Source: Taeniopygia guttata (Eukaryota; Chordata; Aves; Passeriformes; Estrildidae). Taken from it: a stretch of 64,000 nucleotides of DNA. The notes under the pieces were generated by a model. That model searched no databases. It was not told the DNA's origin and saw nothing but the letters and a program-made list of their open reading frames with translations. The stretch covers positions 15,529,501-15,593,500 of the forward strand of contig NC_133030.1 in NCBI RefSeq assembly GCF_048771995.1, written 5' to 3'. Both the position numbers and the translations under genes were made by a program. Shown in pieces: positions 36,111-49,297 of the stretch (position 1 is its first letter; every line of letters begins with the position of its first letter).

Positions 36111-37919
36111 CAAGTAAATCCTAGTGCATTCAGAGGTGGAAATTATTATCCATTTATCCATAATTATTAACAGTTAAAATGCACTCTGCTGTTCCCTGTG
36201 TCTCAGAAAGAACAGAAGCTTTTGTTTTCCTGAAATAAAAAGCCACATCTCTTTTTACAGTAATGCCTTAAAAGGATGGGGGGGCATGTCACTCTCATGG
36301 CAAAAAGCCAAAGAAATTTAAAATGTGCCCATCACATATTAAACAGTTAGTTCAATCCATGAGTCTTGTTTATGATACATCTACAGCCATAAAGGTTAAA
36401 AAAATAAGAACTTACACTTTTCTGATATGTATTAACTTGCAGAGAGTATGCAGAGGGAGTACTTTAATAATCACCTTAAATACTGAAAAAAGAACACAGT
36501 AAGTCCGTTCAAGGGTGGGGACAGTCTTGACAAGACAGCTCAGCATCACCTATTTTAGCAACAAAATTTTTTTGCTGGCCAATATGCAAGAAGAAACAAA
36601 TAAAAAAAGTAGCCTGAAAAAATGTAACCGGATGCCTTTGGAAGTATTTAACAACCCAAAAGAAAAACAAAAAAATCCCATTACAAGTAAAAAATGAGAC
36701 ATCAGATAATGTTAGGACATGTACACTTGCCCAGATGATGATATACGGATCTCTTGGCACCAGCAAGGATGAGAGGATGGGTTTGATTTTGTTTTTGTTT
36801 TTTGCTTCTTTTTTTCCCCCAGAAAGATTTTTGCCTCTTTTTATTTAGGCTTCACACTTTTCCTGGGGCCTCTGGGCTCCTGTCCAGGCCAAGATACTTC
36901 ACAATTGACTTTCATTTTCTGAGGTAAGTGATCTGCCACTTTCAGAGCAGTTATAGGAGGGGTCAAGAGTGAGGTGGTGCGGTATGGCCTCACTCTGGCT
37001 CCTGCCTCTCTGACATTGTACATGCTAATGCAATGTGAAGTAGCACGTCTAAATAGCCTGTCAAACTTTTTTGATGTTAGCAAATCCACAGATGGGATTC
37101 ATTTCCACACTGTTCAAAAAACGTAAACGATACAAGGACATTAAAGAGCATTAAACTACTTGATGACATTTTGGTCACATTAATGAAAAGTGGCATTTAT
37201 AAACTACTAGAAAAAGTTGGGGCGTGGGGGGAAGAAGAGAAAGAGAGAGGAAAGGAGAAGTGAGGAGGGGAAAAGGAATTTAAATCGATTAAAAAAAAAA
37301 AAAAAACAACCCAAAGCCCAAAGGGACCTGGACAATCTCTGGACATCATCAAAGGAATTAATACCTTTAAATGAAATAAAACCCAGAGTGAAATTTTGCC
37401 TAGATGTGTGCACATGTGCATGTGTTTGTGCTGTTGAGGTGTAAAGGTTGTGCCCAAGGACCCAAGTAGGAAGTATAACAGCCTGTTTAGGTCTACATTT
37501 ATACCTCTTCACTCATAGTTGTTAATAGCTTCCTTCTTATGGCATCCCATCAATGCCATGACCAGAGTAGTGTGGAATATAAGTGTATCAAAACCCAGCT
37601 TCACCACTTAGCTCAGGTCTAATTTGGCATTCAGTGGCTTGTATGAAAACACCTCCCATGTCATCATCCAAGAGCATTAGGTCAGCCTATAATATCTCTA
37701 GCATGCAGATCATGAGGGTAAGAGCTAATGGCAAAAAAAACCATTTGACTGTGGAAATTTCTAAGACCTGTTTCTGCTACTTCCACTACCTGTTAGGCAC
37801 ACTGGGAAAAGGACTGGGATCCATCGGGGTATAAGAGTTCCAATAGTTGCTGGTTGATGTGCTGGAACAGCAGAGGCCTTGGATCTAGCTGCACCAGGAT
37901 GCCAGGCTTGCTGGGAAGG
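36111..37919. other. Unique non-coding DNA with purine tract
   Basis: No gene recognised. A purine-only stretch of 35 bases (37226-37260) plus 17 more (37262-37278), then 16 A at 37291-37306. Otherwise ordinary. Confidence 0.5.
37226..37278 (+). repeat. Polypurine tract
   Basis: 52 of 53 bases are A or G, broken by one T at 37261. Simple low-complexity sequence. Confidence 0.9.
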
Positions 37920-38225
37920 AGGGCAGACGGGAGACGTGCTGCACTGGCTGTGCCACTGCCGCTCGCAGCCGCAGCATTTTTTTTTTTTTCCAGCATTCGT
38001 GGTTACATTAATTGTTAATGACAAAGGCAACCTTCACTCTGTGTGGTTTCCTGCCCATATTTGGATCCTTTACAAGGCCCCCCTTTTTTCTTCCTCTCCT
38101 CCCCCTCCCATCATCCCTTCCCTTTCTCTGATAGGAAATGCAACCCGAGATGTGCAAAAAAACAGTACGCATATTGTCATTTAATTGGCCCCTTGCTCAG
38201 GCGCATCGGGCCTCAGCGCGTGTGC
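37920..38225 (+). promoter_or_regulatory. CpG-dense block with two acceptor-like sites; possible regulatory element or exon
   Basis: About a dozen CpGs fall in this 300-bp block (gacgggagacgtg, ccgctcgcagccgc, ttcgtgg, acccgag, tacgc, ggcgcatcgggcctcagcgcg), the highest density in the window. Two sites look like 3' splice sites: a T run and ccag ending at about 37993, and a long pyrimidine tract (32 pure pyrimidines at 38078-38109, 16 more at 38114-38129) ending in atag at 38134. Following frames stay open for tens of codons but match no protein I know. It could be a conserved enhancer, a small CpG-island promoter, or an exon of an unrecognised transcript. Confidence 0.3.
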
Positions 38226-41200
38226 TGTAGGGTGTCTGCTCCACAACAGGAAAGAATAAACCCAGACTCAAATCATAGGAAATTCATCAAATATGCTTCT
38301 TAGAGTTCTGTCTTTCAAGGTCTGTTTCCCTGCCATATGATCTCTATAAACCAAATTACTGCTGGCCTGAGTACAAGACTGGAGGCGCCTGGGGCTAACA
38401 TATAATGAATGCCAAATGCATGTGACAATAGACTGATCATGGAGAAGAATTGAAAATTTTTTTAAGTAGTTCTTTTATTTCATTTATAAAAAGCAAACTG
38501 ACTACACTTAATACATTTAAAAGGAGCCAATCACTTCCCTGGAGTTCCAGACCTGCATAACAAATGTTTTTTATCAAGCCAATTAAGCAGCAAGGACACA
38601 AGATACTTTTGAATAAAGTAGAAAATATAAAATAAATTAAAAATACCTCATTCTAGTTTGGGAGGAATGTATACATTATTGAATCAGTTCAATTTTTCCT
38701 TCTACAAAACTTTGCACATAAATATACTATCCTTCAGTTGCAAGAAGGTAAACTCCTTCTGCTGGGAATGCATAATCTCGGAATTGCTGGATCCTAAAAA
38801 AGTAAGGAAGCTGCTTAAAGGCTAGAATGATGTAAGATGAATTATTTTTATTAATTTGTGCAATTAGCAGTCAACCAGAAATTTTTATCCCTGTGTTGCC
38901 AATTATTCTAAAACCTAACAAGTTCAAGTATTGCTATTGCAGGATCACAGGAAATGTGAAATCTCCAGAAGAAAATATATTATACTCTCTAATACAGACA
39001 GAGGGTAATTAATAATGCTTTTTAGGTTTTAGAAAATATTGCACTTAGAATTGCAAGTCGACTAACGGACCGTCTATAACCTCTAAATGCTTCCATATTC
39101 AGAGACATCAGCAGTCAGAGTTACAAAAAAGTAATAATGCATACATATTAATAGATCACATTTTGTCCTTTGGGGAGAATATATTTTAAAAGGGCTAAGG
39201 CAGCAATAGTAGCTTTTCAGAAAACTCTAAATGCTATAATTGTTTTATATGAATTACAGTGCTCGTATTAATTAATGAATGTTTTGTATATGTAAGTATT
39301 TGATAAATACAGGCCAAGGGAAAAAAAAAATCTTTTAAGCTGACATATGAAAAAAAAACCACCAAACACACTGCTGTTTGAAGGTTTGGAACCGGTTAAG
39401 TACAAGATTATTTTAACCACATTTCAATGAGGAACGTGAAATATGGTCCATGAAGTCATGCAATTCAGCAGAACATTTTTTCCCTTCCTTTTTTTTTTTT
39501 TTTTTTTAATCTGGTTAAATAGAAACAAAAGCAAAATTGCCAGTCTACCTCTTTATTCATATTTTAATCAAAGTTTTTAAGAAAGCTGCCTGTAGCTAAT
39601 AAAAAGTTGCATCCCTAGGGCACTCTGTTGAAAGAATCAAAATAGGCATCGACCCACTCTTGGTAGCAGTAGCTGTGTTGGACATTTCAAGAACACATAT
39701 GGACACCTAGGATTCAGTCATTATTCTGGGAAGCTGCTGAAGAGGTGATAAAGAAGGGGAAAGTATTGCTTGCAGGAACAGGACTGTAATTTTAAAACCT
39801 AAAGCTAATATCACTTTTTTAGATGGAGTAGAGCAGAATTCATTTTCATAGGTATTGGTTATAACTTCATTGCTTCTGTTTTTCTGTCAATGTAAATCAT
39901 TTGGAAATAGCTCCAGTGACATTAGTTACAACTAACTGATATGAAGTCACCAGCATGAAATGTGCCTCAGTGCTAGAATATCTATGTGTAGTGTTCTTTC
40001 AAAACCCTATGAAAAATGTTTGCTTTGATATGTGACAGCAAAGGAAAAACTTTTTCAAGCAATAATGCAACAAAACTGTGCTATCTATTTTCAAATTGAA
40101 TGAGTGGAGAATAATTTTAAAATCAGTTTTAGGTATTTATTCCTACCACTAAAATGTCTTTAGGCTGGTCAAAAAAACAGGAACCAGCAAGGTATTAGCT
40201 TATACATCTGCCAGATACTTGTTTCTGATTTCTTTATGCAGGTTGTCAAAAATACCTGCACACAAATGACAAGTCACTCTGGACTATAGTGACAGCCATA
40301 TATGATTCACATTCTTCATATTTCCCACACCAACATTTATATACCAAAAAAACCCCAACATATCAATGAGCTAGTTATATAAAATAATGCAAACCAAGCC
40401 AAAGAATGACTATAAATTATGGGTTTTAAATGCAACAAGAGAACAAAATACTTTTGATAAAAGTTGTTCTCTCTCACAAAACCTCTCCCGTAATTTTCAA
40501 ACAGCTCTGCTGCCTGCCTGCTGAAAGCTTTTTCAGAACTTTGAGTAAATGCATTCATAACTAATTTATATCAACTTCATGTTGCACTGAACTTTCATAT
40601 TCATCATCTGATTTACCTTAATGCCAATAAACATCCTGTTGGAAGGCATTTAAAACTGACAAGCCATCAGAATGGAACTTTTCTCTACTGACCACTGCTG
40701 GCATGAACCCAGGACCACTCTTTGCCCTGGAAACAGGGAAGAGAGGAAAGAAGACCATCACCCTCCTCTGTGGGACCTTGTGACTGGGACACACGGACAC
40801 AAACCAGGCCACTCCTTCTGTGGCATTTACCGCCCGTGAGGTGCGGGATGTTCAGCTCTGAGCTCTTCTCACTCTCAGCGTGACAAGTCTCACAGCAGAG
40901 TGTGGCACTGGATCATGAACTGGCAGCCCCAGAGATATTTAGAGCAGGTACTCAAAGGCTTTGTCTGCACGTGTGGCAGATTGGTGCTTTTGAGATACAA
41001 GATTGCCTAAGGCGTCACAGAATCCATAGAGACTTGGACAGGCATTCAGATGTATCAACAACAGTGCAGTTGAAAAAGCTATTATTACTTGGAATTGCCA
41101 CTTCAGGCTCTGACATTCTGTTCTACTCGTGTACACACTCCTGAAAAACTGAGCACAAAAATAGCAGCAGAAACAGAAATATTTAAAAACACATAATCTA

Positions 41201-41889
41201 AAATATTGCAAATATACTTGGCCTCTTTCTTCGGGAGCACAAATGTTTAACTGCTTTCTGAACATAATAATCAGAAACAGAGAATTTCATATTGTTTGAG
41301 ATTTGTATGCTAAATAACTTTGTTTAAAAAATGGTACTAGGGGTCAAAATTCAAGGCCTGAAAGTTATAAATCACAGAATGAATGTTGCCTGCATAAACT
41401 TAATTCAACATTTTATTTACAACTCCACTTGGCAATTTTCTGCAAGATCCTATATCAAAAGATACAAAGGTTTATTGGTACAACCAAATTTCTTTCCTTC
41501 TTGTTGTTAATACACTGCTTCTAACTGCATAGTGTATTGTCCAAGCTGCATTTTGAAACAAATTGTATTAACTCCTTTATGGAATTTTAGGAGAAATTTA
41601 TTACAACAGTATGCCAGGACAGAGATAGACCTCCATGATTTGAAGGAATATTATCAGCTCTTAAAGGTGGGAAACAAAATTTAGATGTACCTACTCCAGT
41701 TCTAAATATGAGGTTCGAAGTACCTGATTTTGACTATTTAGTGCTATACATCACTCAATCACTTGAAATTGAGCATTCTTCAACAGATGAAAGCACCATA
41801 TCTCAAGTTAGATATCAAAAAAAGATGACATACAAATAACGACTTCTTAAAAGCATAGCTTAATTGAGATTTGATGAAAACACTACGGT
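38226..41889. other. Unique AT-rich non-coding DNA
   Basis: No supported gene. Contains 19 T at 39489-39507, a complex stretch at about 38990-39310 with a group of CpGs at 39059-39075 (tcgactaacggaccgtc), and a GC-richer stretch at 40640-40960 that I cannot identify. Confidence 0.5.
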
Positions 41890-42330
41890 AAAAAACAAAA
41901 CCAAAAAAAAAGGTTGGAGAGGCATCACTCTTGCCTCTACTATTCTATACATGCACAAAAGCATTTGAGAAACAAAGATGAAGGGGTAGAGCCTGGGGGC
42001 CCAAATGGAGATTGGGACCCAGCCACAATAAATACTGTCTGAACACACCCTGTAAACAAACTCCACGCTGAAAAAAATGTCACTGACAAGGCAAAGAAAG
42101 CAAAATATATCAAGGCAACCGAAAGGGAGAGAAGGAGCTGGACGAAGCTGTGCGTTAGACCAACGCTTCTGAGAACAGGCTGTAGGTTTCCTGAAACCTT
42201 GTCTGCTGCTGTTGTTGACTTCTGGCAAACACTTTCTGGGGTTTTGGGAGGGGATGCATTTGGGAAATTTAATTCCTACTCTTAACCTATAAAGTGCTGC
42301 AATGTTAACTCTAGTCATCATCTCTGCCCT
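41890..42330 (-). other. CpG-bearing block with 153-codon minus open frame, unidentified
   Basis: The minus strand is open from about 42321 to 41860. The predicted product has a polar first half and several hydrophobic, Phe/Cys/Ile-rich runs in the second half, but no family I recognise. The core (about 42060-42170) holds five CpGs (ccacgctg, aaccgaaag, ggacgaag, gtgcgtta, caacgctt). A diverged transposon or LTR is a fair alternative; the composition differs from the flanks on both sides. Confidence 0.25.
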
Positions 42331-45159
42331 GATGAAACAGCAACTACTTCTATCATTGCTAATCTTGTAATATTTAGCTGTATATTAACATAGAGTAATT
42401 GTTATTAAATTTAACTTATAACAAAATTACAAAAATATTGTAAGAACAGCTATCATGCATGGATATTTTAATGACAACCACTGACTTTTGTATAGGCTCA
42501 TTCTGGAAATGCTTGAACCATGGATGATTGAGAAAGAAAAATCAACACTTGCCTACAGTGCAGAGAGCATGGAAGTTAAAGAGTTACACACATGCAAAAA
42601 TCCAAATGAGTCAACAAATACTGTGAGAGAGCCAAAAAATAGTTGAGCTGAACATGTGGGCTTCTTGTTTATGCAAGCTTTTCAGAGAATGTTTTTCATA
42701 AAAGAGATGTAACACTGTTTAACGCTCAGTCACTTTTTCAGAGGATATGTCTTGGCTGCACTGTGTTCAAGAGTTTAGACTGCTACTGAAGGAGGAAACA
42801 ATTCTCTCCTGAGGCAGTTATGATTTAAATCTCTTACTAGGGTGGAGAAGTTTGTTTTATCATTCTTTTTTCCCTCCTTTCTTGCTGTTATTGGTTACAC
42901 GTGGCAACCATCAATTTCTTGCTGCACATTTTGCACGCAAATACCAATAGATAGAAGCATTGTGTTGCAGCTGCAGGACAAATGGATGAAAACATCCATT
43001 CTTAGGGGCCAAACAACGCAAAAAATCAAATAAATACAAACTCTAACCTTAATGGAAATTTCAGTAAAATCCACGTTCATCAGATGATCATCAGAAATGC
43101 TAGCATATAGATTTGAGAGTTTATATTATGATGGTCTGAGGAACAAGAAACAGGATTTCACTGTGTCCTTCTGAATGCTCAGTGGGTTTTCGATTGCTTT
43201 ACCACACTGGAGTCATTCCTTGGTATTGTAATACAAACAGAAAGCTAGAATTTCTCAGGATGAAGGAAATTTTAATTTTATCCACTGCTTTTAGCACTCA
43301 ATTATTTTTCCTACTTGAATTATTGCCCTTTAAAAGAATCCAATAGGAATTGATACTCGTATTCATCATATATTCTTCAGAGGAAGTATTAACTACTCCT
43401 AGTGAAACCATGCCTCTGCTCACCCCCCTCAATGCCATGTTGAAGCTGATGAGAATTTTGTTTCTGAATTAAATTAATTATTTAATTATTTCCCATCAAA
43501 TTTATTCAGAAACCAAAAGTTTTTTTTCTGGCAAGATCTAGTTTCCATTTTACCCAGACCATTGTAGCTCGGGGAACAGGCAAAGTCAACCCCCCAATGG
43601 ATTCTAAGAGCAATATGTACCTCAGCTACAGAATCATGCTTACTTGGCTCTCAGGTCTTTAATGTATTCTTTAGATTGTAAGCATTAAATTAAGAAAATA
43701 GGGCAAATTCTAATTCAGCAATCTTTCTACAAATGAAAAACTAGATATGTTTCTTTATTCCCATCTTTGCAAAAGGGATACTTACACGGCTTGAAAAGCT
43801 GCAAAGTAAACTTTACACAGTTTATTTACTTGATTGCCCCAATTCTTCAAATTCCTTGTACCTAAAACAAGTAAAAATGGCTTTCCTGGAAAGCACAGTT
43901 CAAGTACACTAGTTTGTCATTCAGAAGGATACACATCAACCTCTCTATACACAGCAGTGCTTGGTAAGCCAAGTCCTCCAATATTTAGCTCTGCACATAA
44001 AGTAACTTAATTGCACAATTGTCAAATTTTCCTTTTCTTGAATTTGAGAACCTTGGCCATAAAGATGGCTCATCATAGCCTGTTAAGGCACCAGGACAAA
44101 TGAGCTGTTTTATACATAGGGCAAGTCAGTGATTTCATAGTCATTTCACTTCCAGAAATGTCGTATATGTAAGTGGGTGAGGCCACCCACATGGTCCAGT
44201 GTTGTGGTCTGGTTGCTCTGCTGGAAAAAGCAATATAAAGTCAGTTTTTTGGCTTCTGTCAGTGCATCCAGATGATTCCAATTTGTTAGGATTCCACTTG
44301 AGTGGTCAGCATTAGTTTTACAAAACTGTGCCAACAGACAACTCTTTCTGCAGCCTCAAGGATTTTGGTACACACTGGGACTAGGCAGAGGTACAGAGAT
44401 TTTAGGTTTACAATTATCCGTACAGCTTCTTAAAATTGGGTCCATTAGGTAGCACCCATATATACAAGACTTTAGTATGTGGTTTACACACAATAAACAC
44501 TTTACTGAGCTCAGGTTTCTCCTGATGGAATAAAGAGAGATTATAACAATAGCTGTTCCTCAGGGAACCATAAATTGAGTTAATTTTTAAGTACAGTTCA
44601 GGCTCTGGAAAGTTAAATGAGACATTAGATTGACCTTGCCCACTAGTAATCAAATTCGTTAAGTGCCAAAAAGAAAAATCAACATGATAATTTTTATGCT
44701 TGTTTCTCAGTGATTTAAATTTCATATGTGGGACAGTAATGTCACAGAGACTATTCTTTTTCAGCATATGCCTGGCAGCTATAAGGATGGAAAGTCCTTT
44801 CAATCATGAGAGATAATCTGTTGATCACCAACTAAGTTTAAGTATTCAAAAGGTACTCCTTGAATTTTGTGATGGATTTTTACTATGCAGTAAAAGAGAG
44901 GAAATAGTCTTGGCTCTTCTTATGCTCCTGGTGTTCAGCAAGTTAACCATCAGCATGAGTCCAACCTCATATTGGCAAGAATCTTATGTCCTCAGAATTT
45001 CCATCTACTAGTTTCTATTTCTTTTGAGAGATGGTGTGTAAAGAACAAATGGGTTCTCTTTTTAGACATTCAGACCATTGTATAGGTTGTTAAATCATAG
45101 GATTTAAGAGTTTTAAAAGTATTTAGAACTAAGGCTGTGGCACATAAACATACAAGACA
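42331..45159. other. Unique AT-rich non-coding DNA
   Basis: No recognised gene or repeat. A 129-codon minus open frame (44414-44803) has no similarity I can see to a known protein. Confidence 0.5.
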
Positions 45160-45195
45160 CATTTCTTACCTAAGTACCATTTCTTACCTAAGTAC
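45160..45195 (+). repeat. Perfect 18-bp tandem duplication
   Basis: catttcttacctaagtac occurs twice head to tail without a mismatch. A recent slippage or duplication event. Confidence 0.95.
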
Positions 45196-47954
45196 TGTAT
45201 TTACTTGGCAAAGGAAATGACATTGCTGATGTCATTATCATTAACTCATTATCTGCAACAAAGGCTTCAGAACCAGACACCAGGTAGCATTTTATTACTT
45301 GGAATTGACAGAAAATGCTTTTCCACTTCCTCACCTTGTCCTTCTACCTTCATCAAATATGTAAAGTTGACTTATGGAAATTGAGATGTTTGTGCAACAA
45401 AGTGTAATTATAACTTGAGTGTCTGGACAGAGAAAAAGATAATTTCATGACACTCTATTTCCAGCTCGCAGGGAACAAACCCATACAGTAATAGTAACCC
45501 AACTGGTAAGACACACACAGACTTTCCTGCTTTTTACTGAATTTATGGGCTTCCTGAGCCAACAAAGAATTTTATGTTTACAGAACTGCTAAAGGCTTGA
45601 AATACTTTACAGACCTAAAACTGAATTGATATCTTATCCAAGTTAATAAAATTCTGATGCATAAAATAAACAGATTTTACTAAACAGCAAGAACTTCACC
45701 CAATAAGAAGCCAGGATCATCTCAATGCCTTGGCACATTTCTGTTGGAAGTTATGAACAATAAATAACTGGGACCACTATGAATTGACTGTTGCATGAAG
45801 CAGCAGCAGAAAGTCCAATCAGATAGAAATTCTCCTTCTGACTCAGCAAATATTGAGCTGAAGCCCAAACACAGTCCTAACAGCAAAGCTATTGTAGTTG
45901 TTCAGTCATAGGAAAAACAGCTAGAAAGTGAATTTTATGGTCTCAATAGCTTATGTGGCATCTTCCCAAAATTAACTGGGGAAATCACTGGCTTCAGGAT
46001 CTAAAATTCTACCACTCGTAGGAGATATGAAAAGAACAAGCCCACATTTTAAATGAATATGGGAAAATCTGAGATTATAAACTCTAAATATTCTTTCCAG
46101 CACAGCAGAAACCCATTTAAAAGAAACTATATTCCTACACAATAAATCACAGACATAAAGCCAGTATTAATTTTAACACATACGTGCAAACTAACAGGTA
46201 TGCAGATCCAGTCACGCAAACTCCCAGTAAAACACTGTCAGAGCTGAGGCTAGCAGCACCTAACAATTGCAATGCACTGTTAAATTCATTGTTAGAGTCC
46301 CAAGATTTATGAAAGGTCCAGTGTGATTCTGATAAAGCAAATTTATTCACCTTTCTGAACTCATTCACCCTTAGCTACACTTACCGTGTTAAAACTGTTC
46401 AGTAAAAAATGCAAATTGATAATCTGTGTATTCTAAATAAATGGACAAACTCAGTCTATGTTTCATTAGCAAGGAAAGAATTTCTGGCAAATTTTCTCAT
46501 CTCAGTGGAAATAAAGAGCTGCCAGCTGCATAGAAAATATTGCTTAAAGAAAATTTGGGAAAACTTAAAATATCCTATATCCTTTCCACCGCCTTATGTG
46601 TATTTAAATGAGCAGCAACATACCAAATTTGAACTCTTGAAATAAAATTCTGAACAATGTAATTTCTATATTTAGCATGCTAGTAGTCCCATGCCAAGAT
46701 TCAGTCTTTGGAATATTTGCTGCATATGTACCACATGCATGTTACTACAAGAAGTAACAAATATGTAACATCTGGAATTTTTGTCTTCCAGTCAGTCTTG
46801 AAACATGAAAAGTATTTTCATGTAAAGTAAAATGAGTATTTTTGCACAAAGTGAAAATGTACAATGCCTAAATGTACATCCAGGCTTAGCTTAGAATAAG
46901 ATCTAATTACTAACACAGACCATTCTCCCATCTCACAAGGCTTTTTTGAATACTAGCTAACATTTCATCCAAGCCTGTCTAATCTACCCTGTGGCCTTTA
47001 GAAGAGTGGACTTCACTTCTTTTTGATCTCAGGGAACTGAAATATCTCTCTTCCGAAAGGTCTATTCAACTGTTCCAGTATTCATATTATCAGAATTAGG
47101 TTAGATTTGGTTGCCAGCAGTTATGGTTCTATTCAAAGAGAAAAGGCTCAAATGTATATTAAAGTATCTAGTCATGACCTAAGATTCTATGCCAGTGTCT
47201 TTTACATGACAACCTGTAAGATATCTTGCTCTAAGATTTTAATTTTTCTCTTCCATAGGATGGAGAAGGTACAGGTGTTGTCAGCAGGGAGTGAAGAACA
47301 TACAAGGCAGAAGAATCTGAATCTGAAAAAGCTGTGTTCAAATGGCAAACACAGGAGAGTTCAAAACCAGCATAGACAGCACATCGATCACCAGAACTGA
47401 TGAAGACAATTAATCTGTAACTTGTATTTTAAACTTATAGGTAACAAGAGGATAAGAAATTACTGAAAACATAAAGGTGATTAACTGAGTCAAAACAGAC
47501 ATTATAACAAGGTAATCAGATGCTTAAACTTGCACCTCCTATGTTATAGCACTGATCACTGCGTAATGGAATGTGCACATTCCAAGGATTTTTTTTTTAA
47601 ACTCATCACACAGACTTTATTATCAATACTGTATATTTGGAGCTAATTGAAAAAACTGTGTGTGATTTCTTGCTGGATAAAAATCATATGCCTTGAATAA
47701 GGATAAGCTGGATAACTCACAAGTCCCCTAGGGAAAATATGTTGTACAGACTACTCCTCATAAGTGGGGATTAATATCAAATCCCACAGGAAGTCATGCA
47801 CTGCAGTGTTTGTTTTCATTTCGCTGTATATTTACTGGCAGTTTAGACTGTTCTTTCAGCTTGTGTTTAACAGACATTGCAGCATGACAGATTTTGCAGC
47901 ACATGTAACATCATGTCTCACATTGTGACCACCTGATGATATTTCCTAGATATA
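45196..47954. other. Unique AT-rich non-coding DNA
   Basis: Nothing recognised beyond short, AT-driven open frames. Confidence 0.5.
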
Positions 47955-47997
47955 GCTGTTGTCCAGTGGGTCTTACAAAATTGAATATGCTGTGAAC
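47955..47997 (+). repeat. 43-bp direct repeat, copy 1
   Basis: Aligns without gaps to 48635-48677 at 36 of 43 positions, with a 12-base identical core (tcttacaaaatt). Flanks of the two copies do not match. Confidence 0.85.
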
Positions 47998-48634
47998 TCA
48001 GATTGACTGTACAGAATGTGTTCCCTTTTAGATTTTATTATTATGACTTTTCTAAGCTTAATACCGTATTGACATGCTACCACCACTCACCATTAATCTT
48101 AGGGCTGGTGTTCTCACCCTCAAGCAGTTTCACTCATTTTTTACTCTTGTTAAACCTGGATTTTATTATTTCCCCTGTCTCCTTAGCTTACATCTTAGTT
48201 CATGTCATTTCTGGGCCAGGTCCGAAAGTCTTTTTGTACTTTTCCCTGCATTTTCAGAACCCAGTTCTTCTTCCCTGTCACATCACTCTCTCCTTTGAGA
48301 TCATAAAACAGCTTCTCACTGACACAACTGTGAAGAGGAAAGAATGTAATGCAAAACAGTCTTCCATACATCCCAGCACTGATAATACAAAATCATTTTC
48401 CTCTTCATACCATTCAACCCGGAGGAATTGTGTGAGCAATCAAATCCAGTATTCCACATCAGCTAATTTTAGATACTTTTGTCATTGGCACAAAACCAAA
48501 CAAATCCAACAGCAGGCAGTATCCACTAACAGTTTCCTTATACCTTCCTTCAAAACTTGATGGGTATGACCTGCAGCACCATGATACAAATCCAGTCACC
48601 CAGGCTTTGAGTGTGAAGGGAAAAGGGGTGCAGA

Positions 48635-48677
48635 CTTGTTGACCAGTGGCTCTTACAAAATTAAATATGTTATGAAC
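48635..48677 (+). repeat. 43-bp direct repeat, copy 2
   Basis: Second copy of the 47955-47997 repeat, offset by exactly 680 bp. The intervening DNA contains the longest open frame of the window (48003-48560, TTG start, no known domain). Confidence 0.85.
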
Positions 48678-49223
48678 AATTATCTTGGTGAAATACTAAT
48701 AGTCATCAATGTTATAACATTGTATACACCACCCATGTTTATGCACATATTTATAATCTGAATACTTTTAGGTTTACTCTTGTAATCTTTTCAGATTATC
48801 TATATATTAAGCAAATTTTCTTGATCTGCATTACTGAAAGACTATGTCTATCACCACATTGCATAGGGATCTCTTGCTGCACTTTTCCTATATGTTACAA
48901 CTCTGTCTTTCCAGAAAAAAAATATCAAGGCATAGCATAAATTGAAATATTTTTGTTTGATAAATGGTGGTGTGTCAACACAGAAAAATGTCTTATAGAC
49001 AGAAGTCTAGCTGTTTATGCAGTATTTCAAAAATAAGTAAATATTCCCTACCTAGAAAGCCAAATTTTAGGACATGGTAATGCATCTGTGTTAACTTAAT
49101 CTGAGTAGGACAGACAAAGGAGACGAGGCAGTGAGACTCCACTTTATGCAAATATGTCTTCAAGAATTTGCACTGCAGTTGCCAGCACAAGCTAAACCTC
49201 ACATTGCATTACAAATATGAAAT
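48678..49223. other. Unique AT-rich non-coding DNA
   Basis: No recognised gene or repeat. Confidence 0.5.
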
Positions 49224-49297
49224 ATAGACTCATAGAAGGGTTTGTGTTGGGAGGGACCTTTGAGGTCATCTAATTCCAGCCCACTGCCATGGGCGGG
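49224..49297 (-). mobile_element. CR1 LINE 3' end, part 1 (split by an LTR)
   Basis: 'tcatagaagggtttgtgttgg', 'gagggacctttgaggtcatc' and 'cccactgccatgggcggg' are the complement of the CR1 3' terminus. The text then breaks off in the middle of the usual 'ggcagggacaccttcca' phrase, which resumes near 49646. Confidence 0.93.

Noticed and set aside
44414..44803. 129-codon open frame on minus
   Set aside because: No recognised domain, no splice or promoter evidence; expected at this rate in 64 kb.
48003..48560. 185-codon open frame on +, longest in the window
   Set aside because: Starts at TTG, is rich in Ser, Phe and Leu as expected of pyrimidine-rich DNA, and shows no domain. Kept only as context for the flanking direct repeats.
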